From: Dactylis glomerata | Lineage: Eukaryota; Streptophyta; Magnoliopsida; Poales; Poaceae | Direction of reading: 5' to 3' | NCBI GenBank assembly: GCA_007115705.1 | Contig: QXEO01000156.1 | Location: 1 to 64,000 of the forward strand | DNA: 64,000 nucleotides | Shown: positions 34,530 through 43,719 of the stretch, piece after piece | How the letters are laid out: each line of letters starts with the position of its first letter | Position numbering within the stretch: the stretch's first letter is position 1 | Notes under the pieces: model-generated | What the model was told of the DNA's origin: nothing | Databases searched by the model: none | What the model saw: only the letters and a program-made list of their open reading frames with translations | Position numbers and translations under genes: made by a program

Positions 34530-36161
34530 TGATGTCTATGCACTTCTATTCTTGTAGACACTTGTTGGGCCTCCAAGTGCAGAGGTTTGTAGAGCAGCAG
34601 CAAGTTTCCCTTAAGTGGATCACCCAAGGTTTATCGAACTCAGGGAGGAAGAGGTCAAAGCTATCCCTCTCAAACAACCCTGCAATTACGATACAGAAAG
34701 TCTCTTGTGTCCCCAATACACCCAATATACTTGTCATATGTATAGGTGCACTAGTTTGGCGAAGAGATAGTGAAATATAAGTGGTATAGATGATTATGAG
34801 TAGTAAATACAATCTGGAATAAAAATTGCTGCGAGCAAACATGTAACAAAACAGCAAGTAAACGGTGTGCAAAGCTTGGAAACAAGGCCTAGGGATCATA
34901 CTTTCACTAGTGGACACACTCCCAACAAATATAACATGAATGAACAAATAAACAACTTCTCTCCACTATGGTACTCTGAATTACTCTCCTATTGAACATC
35001 ACTAATCATCGCGTAGTGGCTACGGAAGCACCCCTTAAAGTTCATCAAGTACTTGACAAACACCACTCATAGAGATACCCAAATCAAAGCATAACTCAAG
35101 ATAGATATCATTGCAACTTAGACCAAGTACTAACACAGTGCACACACTATCAACATTACACCATGAAAGGAGGAATAGATCACTTCAATACTATCATAGC
35201 AATAATTATTCTCATAATCCACAAGAGATCACAATCATAGCCTAAACCAAGTACCACCATGGTGCACGCACTATCACAGTTACACCATGGCAGGAGGAAT
35301 AGATTACTTTAACAATCACCACTAGAGTACACATAATATCTGAATAATAACATCTACTTGTTCAACATGATACAAAGCTCACGATCACATAAAGATCACA
35401 TCATGGGAGAGAGAGGTGAACCACATAGCTACCGGTAGAGCCCTTAGCCCCGGGGATGAACTACTCCCTCCTCATCATAGGAGACAGCAAGTTGATGGAG
35501 ATGGCGGTGAGGTCGATGGAGACGGCGGAGACGGCGATGGAGACCGATGGAGATGGCTCCGGGGGCACTTCCCTGTCCCGGCAGGGTGCCGGAACAGAGA
35601 CTTCTATCCCCCGAAATTCGTCGGCGACAGCGGCGGAGCTGCAAAACTGTTTCTGGAAAATTGCCGAATCTCCTAGGGTTTTCCGTCCCGAGGCTTTATA
35701 TAGGCGAAGGGGCGTCGTCAAGAGGCGACCAGGGCCTTCTCCCACATAGCTCGCGCGGCCCAGGCCTGGTCTGCAATGGAGAGGGCTTATCTCGGCCGTC
35801 CGGACTCGGAATCAGGTGAATTTTATGTCCAGAACATTCGCCGTGAAATTCCCTACAACTTTGTATTGGAAGAGTTTTCCGTTTGACGCCGTCTTCGACC
35901 TGTAACGTGACCATCTTCGAAAAAAGTTCTGGTATAGATTTCTGGAAAGTCCCAATTTGACTCCAACAAGGTTTCCACTTGTATTCTTGGTAATTCCTAC
36001 ACATCAAAGTGTAAAACAAGAACATTTTGCACTTTTGCAACTATTAGTAGGTTAGTCCAAATAAATCATAAAAGTGTCACAAAGTGTAGACAAAACATAT
36101 AGCAATTGGTGTAAAACAAGCATGGAGCATCAAAAATTATAGATACGTTTGAGACGTATCA
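34530..36161 (-). repeat. 5' LTR of element B
   Basis: A 1632-bp LTR, TGATACGTCTC...AGACATCA on the minus strand, with the TATA box CTATATAAAGCC near 35694-35703. Partner of 29326-30958. Confidence 0.92.
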
Positions 36162-36166
36162 ACCCC

Positions 36167-36941
36167 CGTTGGAGATGACGGACCGGGGCAGCTCAAACTT
36201 CTTGCCGAGGCCGGCGAGGAACTGCATGGTGAGGTCATGGTCGGCCACCGGATATCTGATGTTGGCGAGGTCGTCGGCGATGTTCTGAAGGCGGTCGGCG
36301 TAGACGGCGATCGTCATGTCGCCGCGTGGCGTGTTCCGGAACAGTTTGCTGAGGTAGAGATATTGCAACTACCGGTTGGCGTAGAAGAAGTTGTGGAGCT
36401 TTGTCCATGTGGAGCAGGCCCAGCCATCGGTGCCTTGGACTAGGCGGAGCAGATCGTTGGAGAGAGTTCCCATGAACCAGAGGGAAATATGGATGTCATC
36501 GGTGAGCCAATCATCGGAGGGCACGTTTGGTGCAGCACCTTCGGTGATGTGATCAATGACCTTGTACATGGTGAAGGGGAAGGTGAGAATCTGCCGCCAC
36601 CGGGAGAGATGTTCACCGGTGGTGGACACTTTGAAGTTGATATGTTGGGCGATCTGGACATCGCGGATGCAAAGAGGAGAGGTGGCCGGGGCGGGCAGGG
36701 AGGCTGGAGCAGGGAGGGTGGGCAGGGTGTTTGAAGCGCCGGTGTTGGGGATGATGGGCAGAAAGGCCGCGGCGTCGCTGCCGAAGAGGTCGTGCCCATC
36801 GGTGTGGGCGGGGGTGAGAGGTGCTCGGGGCATGGTGGGTTGGCGATGGGGCAGAGGAGTATGGGGATCAGTGTCCAGAGGAGAGGAGAGGCTGGCTGTT
36901 GTCATCGCCGGAGCGGAGGAGGAGGGGTTGGTGTCGGCCAT
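36167..36941 (-). pseudogene. Copia gag N-terminal part
   Basis: From the ATG at 36941 the frame gives a Pro/Thr/Ala-rich N-terminus and then the typical Copia gag segment (INFKVSTTGEHLSRWRQ, WFMGTLSNDLLRLV, TKLHNFFYANR). A TAG at about 36369-36371 interrupts it, after which the frame continues (LYLSKLFRNTPRGDMTIAVY, MQFLAGLGKKFELPRSVISNG) to the insertion point of element B. Gag forms the virus-like particle. The start is supported by the primer-binding site 26 bp upstream. Confidence 0.88.
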
Positions 36942-36966
36942 GAGGAAGAAAGGGTAGAGCCTAGCA

Positions 36967-36977
36967 CTCTGATACCA
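36967..36977 (-). other. Copia primer-binding site (initiator tRNA-Met)
   Basis: TGGTATCAGAG on the minus strand is the standard plant Copia site complementary to initiator tRNA-Met. It touches the LTR end at 36978. Confidence 0.92.
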
Positions 36978-37178
36978 AGCAGAATAGTGTTTTTGATTAT
37001 GGATAATGATCTCAATCAGTTACAACGATACAAATTAGGAGAAGAAAGACGTTCTTGGGGCAGACTCTGCCGCATGTCTAGGCGCACGATCCTAGCGATC
37101 AGGGCCAGCGATAGACTAGGCTGATATTGTTACAGAGATAACGGCTAACAGCATTTCAACATGTGTATCGTGTCAACA
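36978..37178 (-). repeat. Copia 5' LTR
   Basis: A 201-bp LTR beginning TGTTGACACG on the minus strand. Partner of 18383-18573. Confidence 0.9.
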
Positions 37179-37318
37179 CCGCTATGATCAGCAGCGCCCC
37201 GGCGGAGGTCAAGACAGGACCTCATTGGAGACGGGAAGGACGCGGCTGGCCGCGGCGTCGCTGGCGAAGGTGAGGAATAAAACTTAGGATTAGGGTGCGG
37301 GGAGTTCGCCAGAGCCAT
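37179..37318 (-). pseudogene. Probable first exon of the PP2C gene, cut off by the Copia insertion
   Basis: On the minus strand an ATG at 37318 opens a frame beginning MALANSPHPNPKFYSSP, rich in Ser, Pro, Ala and Arg like a plastid transit peptide. It reads to the Copia target duplication (AGCGG on this strand, 37183-37179) and continues on the far side at 18382-18371 as QLA before a possible splice donor (GCC/GTATGC) in phase 0. The next PP2C exon (18028) starts in phase 0. Phase and position fit, but homology of this N-terminus to PP2C proteins is not shown, so the link is an inference. The Pro/Ser-rich frame could also belong to another gene. Confidence 0.4.
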
Positions 37319-37746
37319 AGGTCAGGAAGGTGGTGGACCGGCGGTGGAGGGCGGTTCGAGGAAGGAGGAGGGGCGATACAGCGCTCGCGCCACCTACCGC
37401 GTGTGGCGGTAGCAGGCTGTCTGGCCGGCTGGGGTACCAGTGAGGTTGAACCGAAGAAGATGAACTCTAGAGGAAGAAGAAGAATGTGGGCCGTGGTTGG
37501 GCCCGAATGTTAACTTCCACGCCTTCCCTAAAAGAGAAAACATGCGACCCAAACTGGAATTCTTAAACCTGAATAGACTAAACCTCAGACGCGATCATCT
37601 GAATCCAAAAAAAAGACACGATCATCTCAACTACCACGATTCAGGTAACTGAATTTATTTTATTTTATTTTGCGAATGAGGTAACTGAATTTATTAACAA
37701 ATCTCTGCAGCAAAACCTTGCCACTGTTCCTAGAAGCGATCGACGG
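37319..37746. other. Promoter-like flank of the PP2C exon and junction with LINE-derived DNA
   Basis: The left part (37319-37510) is GC-rich. On the minus strand it is CT-rich (CTTCTTCTTCCTCTAG), as in plant 5' leaders, upstream of the candidate ATG at 37318; GGGCC motifs at about 37489-37505 resemble plant promoter elements. From about 37520 the sequence is AT-rich and includes a short TTTTATTTTA run. No gene was recognised. Confidence 0.35.
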
Positions 37747-37932
37747 ATGGAGCGACCCGAGGACTCTGTGAAGACCAACATCGATGCATCGTTCCACCAG
37801 CAAACAGGTTCAGACGGCTGGGGCTTTTGCGTCAGAGGTTATGCTGCTGCTACAGCCGGATCAGGTGTATTGGTAATCTGCAAACCTCCACGCAGAGACA
37901 ATGATTTTGCTGCCGACAATGGTGCTAGATGA
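37747..37932 (+). pseudogene. RNase H-like fragment of a LINE-type element
   Basis: The frame encodes VKTNIDASFHQQTGSDGWGF, the start of the RNase H domain found at the 3' end of many plant non-LTR elements (VKxNxDASF...GWGF). It is only about 60 codons and then decays. Downstream, a tail (GAAACTGATGACGGCT...ACGAGTTCGATACC) recurs at 43640-43680, after the first RT fragment. The Pack-MULE is inserted in this tail. Confidence 0.65.
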
Positions 37933-38020
37933 ACCCTTGTTGAAACCTGAAACTGATGACGGCTCTGCTCTCTGACGAGTTCGATACCCCTGGTGTCCTC
38001 TTCCGTGTAGCAGAGTAAAT

Positions 38021-38029
38021 AACTTTTAG
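38021..38029. other. 9-bp target duplication, left
   Basis: TAACTTTTA, repeated exactly at 42564-42572. A 9-bp duplication is diagnostic for Mutator-like transposons. The diverged paralogous tail at 43700-43740 lacks the element and shows the empty site. Confidence 0.93.
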
Positions 38030-38133
38030 GGATTTCTATTTTCGTGCCCTCAGGTCCTTAGTTGTACTCAGTTTTTCTCAGCTCGTTAGTTTTTCCTCAG
38101 TTTTCCTCAAGCCGTTGTCTGAAACCCTCAGAA
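38030..38133 (+). repeat. Pack-MULE left terminal inverted repeat
   Basis: Pairs with 42463-42563 with scattered mismatches (for example CCTTAGTTGTACTCAG against CTGAGTACAACTAAGG). Internal TTTTTCTCAG/TTTTCCTCAG repeats may be transposase contacts. Confidence 0.9.
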
Positions 38134-38741
38134 GGAGCTCGGACGGGAGGATTCCCGTTTAGTTGACCGTTTCCGTGCTGACGTGTAGGGCCGCGTCATG
38201 TGGGGCCGCGTCGCGTGGGGCTGGTAGAAAGGGACCGCGCGGGACAGGACGAGACCGCGTTTGGTTATACGTGAGAGCTCGGTTCTGTCTCTCTCGGGCC
38301 AAATTGGCATTGCCTTTTCAGAGCGCCTTTTCAGAGCGCCTTTTTCCCCTCTCTCTCTGTAACAGTTCTCTTTTTTTTTTACAAAATTAGTATCAAATCT
38401 AGAGAAGCTTCTATTTCTGTCTTTCTTCAATGATTGTTGCCTTTTGGCCCTCGCTTTTTGCCCAATATGGTAACAAATCTAGTAGCAAATCTAGAAGCTA
38501 GTATAGGATAAATTCACAGCAGCATAATAAATCCAGAAAACTAAGTATAATACATAAACTGTATACAGCAGCCAAAAGCAGCCAATAACAATGTTCTTCA
38601 TTCTTCATCATATATTTCGTCGTCGCTACAATTCATGAGATGAAGGAAATATTCACTGAACTCCCTCAATACATCCTCCAAATGGTATGGCCTTTGTTCA
38701 TTTTTCAGACCATTGTATCCTAATCTATCCGCATGTCGTGG
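38134..38741. other. Pack-MULE interior left of the DUF295 gene
   Basis: Contains GC-rich sequence with repeated GGGGCCGCGTC-type words (38185-38225), a duplicated TTTTCAGAGCGCC (about 38316-38341) and the AT-rich 3' flank of the DUF295 gene. No coding gene was recognised. Confidence 0.5.
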
Positions 38742-39819
38742 TCACTCATCCCAGGCCTTTCTATCATCATCATAATCTCTGATATAACCCAAATCCGCGT
38801 AGTAGATGCAGCCAGGTCGAAGTATCGGGTGCACTCTGGTGTCGACGGAGATACACCAGATAAAATTGACGAAGAGGGCACGACTGCCAATGTTACTGAC
38901 GGCATGGAGAGAGCGGTTGTCAGTGTCCACACGGTACACCAATGGTTGACCTTCCTCCAAATGCCTGTTGTCGTCAGTGCTGCCGCCCAACAACATAAGC
39001 AGCAGATCACCATCCGACTCCACAAGGTAGAACTTGGAATCATAATCATTTCCAAGTTCTGGAAAAGATAATAGTGTCTTCATGCTGATAGTGCTCGCGC
39101 GCTGCTCCAACTGGACATTGTTGGTGCACACTATTCTTCCGAACTCATTCACAGCTATTGCATACAATTCACCATTGAACGGGGTAATGCAACGCATAAT
39201 ATGGTCCTCGATCAAAAATCTTCCTTCTCCCCAATCTTCTACATCTATATCCTTAGTTGGAGAGCTCTTATCGACCCAAGCAATTTCATTGGGGTAACCT
39301 GTGCAAATGAAGACCATAGTCGGGGACTTCATTACAGCGACTGACTTCACAATCATAGATGGCATCTGCGCCTCAAACATAGCGTTCAATGTCTTTGTGA
39401 GTGGGTTCAGAAGCCGTATCTTGTGCGGCTGGTTCCTCTGGGCTAAAAGCCGATGAAGTAGTATCTAAAAGGGAGTTGATGAAGATAACATTCAGCACTA
39501 AGATGTTTACGATTGAAAATAAAAATAGATTAACTCTATAGATATGGAGGAATTTGAACTTTGCATGAACTTCCGTTAGATCGATAGTGACGTAGCGGGA
39601 TGTGCGGACGTTGAGGAAGGAGAACTCAGCGGCGTGTGGAAGGGCGTGTTCTACCACGATCCATTCGTGCAGGTGCACGTCGGGCTCAGGTAGATCTGAG
39701 CGCCAATTTGTACAAACTTGCCTCAAAGCAGCATAGGTGTCCACATACTCCTCGTTCGCCAGTAAGCAGTCATCGATCTTGTGAAGTGGTCCGTCACCCT
39801 TAAGAGAGGCCCAGTTCAC
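38742..39819 (-). pseudogene. DUF295-type (F-box-associated) gene captured in the Pack-MULE
   Basis: The two coding segments on the minus strand read like grass DUF295 proteins. The 5' segment (39819 to about 39530) has NWASLKGDGPLHKI, YAALRQVCTNWRS and SRYVTIDL, the F-box-like N-terminus. The 3' segment (39464-38742) has KIRLLNPLTKTLNAM, ITPFNGELYAI, GDLLLMLLGG, LVYRVDTDNRSL, IGSRALFVN and a stop after KAWDE. The 3' segment is entered at a clear acceptor (CAACTCCCTTTTAG), but I find no matching consensus donor and no ATG: the 5' frame runs back through a repeated ASEPV/ASEPI stretch to a stop. F-box proteins recruit substrates to SCF ubiquitin ligases, but this copy looks 5'-truncated. Confidence 0.75.
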
Positions 39820-39839
39820 GGAGGCGCCGCACTTGGATG

Positions 39840-39932
39840 CGCCGCCCTCGGAGGCGACGGGCTCGGCGGCGATGGGCTCGGATGTGACAGGCTCGGAGGC
39901 GATGGGCTCGGAGGCGACGGGCTCGGAGGCGA
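39840..39932 (-). repeat. Short coding-phase minisatellite (Ser-Glu-Pro repeats)
   Basis: About six 15-bp units of the type GAGGCGACGGGCTCG (plus strand) encode alternating SEPVA/SEPIA on the minus strand, directly upstream of the DUF295 frame. On the plus strand they give a meaningless GSEAT-type ORF. Confidence 0.75.
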
Positions 39933-40416
39933 CTTCTCAAATCACTAGTAGCTATGAAGGTTCATGGCTTTCCACTCAAACCCCTTTTCAAAACATCTAT
40001 ACCCAAAACATAGTTTGTCTGAATGAGGCCATAATTTTTACACTCATGTATATTTGAATTGCTAATACTTTGAGGTAGGCCAACCTGGGTTTCATTGTAC
40101 AAAACATGTGTTTTTCTTTTTCTAAATCTCTTATTTGAATTCCTTAGCCTGTTTACTATTTACTTGCCCTTGTATCCTTGATACTACTCAGTTTTACCCT
40201 CTCCCTTCTCACAGAAGCCCAAACTTGGCCTGATTGGTCGAGCTGTTGTCACACGAATCGTGCCCACCTACCGTCGATCCTATGATCTAACGGGCAGGAT
40301 TGTGCCACCCTCTCTCTATCTGTCGGTGGCAATCTACTACCCCTCTATGTATGCTAAATAACGAGTTGGCCACCGGATTCAACAAGTTTGGTAATCACGA
40401 ATTTCCACTTCTTATA

Positions 40417-40772
40417 GGCATTACTTTTCACGGTAAAATGATAAACTATCACGAATTTCCATTTAGGCATTACTTTTCATGGTAAAATAATAAACTATCA
40501 CGAATTTCCTTTAGGCATTACTTTTCACGGTGAAATGATAAACTATCACGAATTTCTTTTAGGCATTACTTTTCACGGTAAAATAATAAACTATCATGAA
40601 TTTCCATGTAGGCAATACTTTTCATGGTAAAATAATAAACTATCACGAATTTCCTTTAGGCATTACTTTTCACGGTGAAATGATAAACTATCACGAATTT
40701 CCTTTAGGCATTACTTTTCACGGTAAAATAATAAACTATCATGAATTTCCATTTCTTTTAGGCATTACTTTT
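40417..40772 (+). repeat. 48-bp minisatellite, seven units plus a partial one
   Basis: Units begin AGGCATTACTTTTCACGG and end in ATCACGAATTTCC with period about 48 bp. Variants alternate (GTAAAATAATAA, GTGAAATGATAA) so that units 2-4 resemble units 5-7, a higher-order repeat of about 146 bp. It lies upstream of the B3 gene promoter. An ORF across it (40596-40814) is a repeat artefact. Confidence 0.9.
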
Positions 40773-40784
40773 TTGTTGAGATAT

Positions 40785-40873
40785 AAACACCCACAACGGT
40801 CATCTTCTCCTTAATTTATTATGTAAACCCCACAATGGTCATCTCGCCCTTATAAACCCCCACAACGGCCATC
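40785..40873 (+). promoter_or_regulatory. Putative promoter of the B3 gene
   Basis: Three near-repeats of AAACCCCCACAACGGCCATC occur at about 40785, 40824 and 40852. The last is preceded by TATAAA (40851-40856), about 100 bp before the B3 ATG at 40954. TCTCTCTCTTCC leader-like repeats follow. Transcription is inferred only. Confidence 0.5.
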
Positions 40874-40953
40874 CCTCATGTCAATAGGTTCTGTCTCTCT
40901 CTTCCTCATTTCTGTCTCTCTCTTCTTCGTTCACATACACTTGATCCATTGCC

Positions 40954-41564
40954 ATGGCTTCCACATCTCGGACACCGACCGGAAGGGGAAGGGGAAGGGA
41001 AAGGGGAAGGGGAAGGGGCGGCCTGGGTGGTGGATCATCATCATTGCCACCACCACCGTCAACACTGCCATTGATCATAAAGGAGTTCTTAATCGTCATC
41101 TATGAAGACCCTTTGGCCAAGAAGGTACGTACGTGTTCCCACATATATGATGCATGTGATTAATTATGTGCATGTTCCAAAAAGCCTTTAATTTCAAGGG
41201 AATTTCAAACGATCGGCGCTCGATCTTTTTGCAGGCACTTCCACAAAAGTTTGCGGACTATCTTGACGGCCAGGAGCCCGCAAAGGTGTATCTACGAGCA
41301 GTTGACTGTGGTCCTCGTCTCTGGATCGTGGAGGTCCTGTTCGACAGACAAGGCCGGATGTACCTCGACAAGGGCTGGGATAATTTCGCCATCGCGCACG
41401 GTGTGGATTTTGGCTACATCCTACACTTCAAATATGAAGGCGATGATGTGCTCACAGTGAAGGTGTTCGACGTAACATTATGCAGGAAGTACTACTACAC
41501 GGACGACAAAGATACTGACGATGAAAGCGATGACGACGTGAAGCCATGCATCCATCCCCTTTAG
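40954..41564 (+). CDS. B3-domain (REM-like) DNA-binding protein, two exons, inside the Pack-MULE
   Basis: Exon 1, 40954-41124, has 57 codons. The intron, 41125-41234, runs from AAG/GTACGT to TTTTTGCAG in phase 0. Exon 2, 41235-41564, has 109 codons plus TAG. The 166-residue protein has an Arg-Gly-rich N-terminus (GRGRGRERGRGRGG), a Ser/Pro linker, then one B3 domain: FLIVIYEDPLAKK at the exon 1 end, LPQKFADYL, VYLRAV, GRMYLDKGWDNFAIAHGV, GYILHFKYEGDDVLTVKVFD. The C-terminus is an acidic tail (DDKDTDDESDDD). B3 domains bind DNA, and REM members act in plant reproductive development; the targets of this protein are unknown. All expected B3 strands seem present with no stops. It may be functional or a silent captured copy. 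Confidence 0.8.
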
Positions 41565-42462
41565 ATAAGGGGATTATGACCAAGAATATATATGTAGCTT
41601 CATATGCATCGATTTAGAGATCTAGCTATTTTCTATATATTATGCATGTAAAAATAATAGGGAATCGAAATTTCCACCATGATTCGAGCACCATAGCCTC
41701 CAAACGATGCCGATGCCGATATCGGCATGGTCAGAACGGCTATGCATGCTCGCCGCCACTGCTAGGTCACCCTCGGGATGCACCCTCAATCCCGTCCCCT
41801 CATTCGATCACTGACACACCAGAGATACCGCCGAGGCCAATGACGAACGTACATGCTGATGCCAATGCTGAACATGCACGCCGCTGTGGGCACGGCCATG
41901 CCGCCCCGCTATGCTGGACGCCACAGACCACCGTGAGGTCTTTCCCTTCGCCACCACACTCCCCTAGCACCCATCTGTACACGCCAGAAAGGAGAGACAC
42001 TAATTTTCTCTACATTGCCCGCGTTCGTGTCCGACACCGTCAGTCAAAGTGTTGAGGTCGTCGTCGATCTCCTCGACCATTTCTTCTCTTCTTTGCATGG
42101 TTAAACGCGTCTAGTTCATATCTATCTAATGCGTCTGGTCTCGCCTCATGCAGTTCTTTGTGGACGTCGATCTCATCTCGGCACCCCGCAGGCCACCTCC
42201 TCCGTGCCATCGCTGTAGAGCTCCGTTTAAAAATCTAATCCTACCCGTGTATTGCCCCTTGTATCAGCATCATGGCCCCACTTGTCATTCGATATACCGA
42301 AGCCCCACTCGTCCGTGTTTTGGTCAGGGATACAGCGATGCTTACAGTCAAACAAAGATGGATGCTCTAACGTGTCTTTGCGGGCTCTACGTGGCCCCAC
42401 TAGTCAGCAGTTAACGGTCAAAGGTGTTGAACCGTCGGGCAACTGGTCGTTCCAGCACTTGT
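41565..42462. other. Pack-MULE interior right of the B3 gene
   Basis: B3 3' flank followed by GC-richer sequence. A His/Arg/Pro-rich ORF at 41642-42055 (+) has no recognisable domain and is probably spurious. Nothing else was recognised before the right terminal repeat. Confidence 0.5.
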
Positions 42463-42563
42463 GATGGTTTCAGACAAGGGCTTGGACAAAACTGAGGAAA
42501 AACTAAGGAGCTGGGGAAAACTGAGTACAACTAAGGACCCGAGGGCACGAAAATATAAATCCC
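42463..42563 (-). repeat. Pack-MULE right terminal inverted repeat
   Basis: Inverted partner of 38030-38133, followed by the target duplication TAACTTTTA (42564-42572). Confidence 0.9.
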
Positions 42564-42572
42564 TAACTTTTA

Positions 42573-43660
42573 CTAGTTCCATCAAGTTCAGAGTTCTTGC
42601 TTGTGATTGTTCTTGCAGTTCTGTAGTGTAGCTCATTTCTGACCCACCCTTGGTGCTCATATGGTCAGTAAAGCCCATGTCAATTCGGCTCTAAACCAGG
42701 AAAATTTAGCTTAGAAGAGGGCTGTTTGTTTTGGGCATTGATTGTTTGGGAAGGTCGGTGCTCAAATCTTAAAACACACAGTCTCTATTTTTTGCAGGTT
42801 ATGTCATGTTGTTCCCAAAACCAAACGAGCAAAATTTCACTGTCATCTATGAGGTTCTCACTCTACTTGGCAATGCCACTGGACTCAAAATAGATCTGAA
42901 CAAGAGCAGTATTCTCCCCATTCGGTGTGAAAACATAGATTTGGCCCCTCTTCAGCTGATCCTATGTTGTCCAATCTTGGCCTTCTTATGCAAATATTTG
43001 GAAATTCCACTGTCTGATAGGAGGCTGACCAAGGCACACCTTCGCGAGCCGGTGGAATTGATGGCAACAAAAACAGTAGGGTGGAAAGCTATTCCTGGAC
43101 GACAAACTTTGGTGAAGTTTGTGTTGGCTGCTATGGCAACATTTCAGCTAATGGCTGTTGAGTTTCCAAAATGGCTAATCAAGAAGATAGAAAAGCTGTA
43201 GAGATCTTTTCTTTGGGCTGGCTCAGATACATTTTATGGCGGCAAATGCCTAATGAAATGGAGCCAAGTCTATACCCCTTTCCCTCTCTCTATGTCTTAG
43301 GCACCACCAGTTTGTCCCTTCAAATCTCTGCATTAAAGGTCAAAAGGCTCTGGCAGAATGCCGTTGATGATGATAAAGCTTTGAAAGGTCTCCCCCTCCC
43401 AATCAACAGTACTTCTTTATATGTGTTTAAGGCAAGCACCAACGGAACCATTGGCAATGGCCTGAATACTGAGTTTTGGCATGCTCACTGGCTTCTAAGT
43501 GACGCACCAAAGGACAGGTTTCCTAATGTTCGAATCATCATTGAAGGTGTTAAAAACATGGGATTGGACCCACAGCTGAAGGTGTTAAAACTGAATTTCC
43601 TGCTGACAGTGGTTGCTGGGCGAATCATTGTTGGGACCTGAAACTGATGACGGCTATGCT
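42573..43660 (+). pseudogene. LINE-type reverse transcriptase fragment, copy A
   Basis: The frame at 42806-43201 carries the RT region after the catalytic box: LTLLGNATGLKIDLNKSSILPIRCEN, LEIPLSDRRLTKAHL, LVKFVLAAMATFQL and FPKWLIKKIEKL, as in plant non-LTR elements. The YADD-equivalent just upstream is changed (FAGYVMLF). The following frame (43171-43641) has the connector to the zf-RVT domain (NGLNTEFWHAHWL). Stops and frameshifts are frequent. The segment ends in the GAAACTGATGACGG tail also seen at 37940. Confidence 0.75.
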
Positions 43661-43719
43661 CTCTAACGAGTTCGATACCATGGCGCTATTCTTCCGTGAA
43701 CCAGAGAAAATACTAGTTA

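Larger units (their letters stand above)
29326..36161 (-). mobile_element. Non-autonomous Gypsy-like LTR element B (nested in the Copia gag)
   Basis: It has the target duplication ACCCC (29321-29325 and 36162-36166) and LTRs of 1633 and 1632 bp with few differences. The 3.57-kb interior has a tRNA-Asp primer-binding site, a polypurine tract, the shared non-coding block and one 219-codon ORF, but no reverse transcriptase or integrase, so it must be mobilised in trans. The Copia gag frame resumes across it (ISNG on the right, ALPSFSDT on the left), which confirms the boundaries. Confidence 0.94.
18383..37178 (-). mobile_element. Ty1/Copia LTR retrotransposon with two nested Gypsy-like insertions
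   Basis: The outer boundaries are fixed by a 5-bp target duplication CCGCT (18378-18382 and 37179-37183). Gene order on the minus strand is LTR, PBS, gag, protease, integrase, RT-RNase H, PPT, LTR, the Copia order. LTRs of about 200 bp and the RT sequence suggest the Ale/Retrofit (Hopscotch-like) lineage, which is an inference. Two later elements, 21345-28211 in integrase and 29326-36161 in gag, account for about 13.7 kb, so the Copia itself is about 5.1 kb. Its ORFs carry nonsense changes and a frameshift, so it is no longer autonomous. It interrupts the putative first exon of the PP2C gene. Confidence 0.93.
38030..42563. mobile_element. Pack-MULE (Mutator-like element carrying host genes)
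   Basis: This 4534-bp element has terminal inverted repeats of about 100 bp (38030-38133 and 42463-42563, starting GGGATTTCTATTTTCG / GGGATTTATATTTTCG) and 9-bp target duplications. No MURA-type transposase is encoded. Instead it carries a DUF295-type gene (minus) and a complete-looking two-exon B3 gene (plus) with their own introns. This is the definition of a Pack-MULE, which must be mobilised by a transposase elsewhere. Confidence 0.92.

Noticed and set aside
40417..40772. CRISPR-like array of regularly spaced repeats
   Set aside because: The spacing is a contiguous 48-bp minisatellite with no unique spacers, in a plant genome and inside a transposon.
41642..42055. 137-codon His/Arg/Pro-rich ORF downstream of the B3 gene
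   Set aside because: No domain, no promoter or splice signal, and composition expected of non-coding MULE interior.
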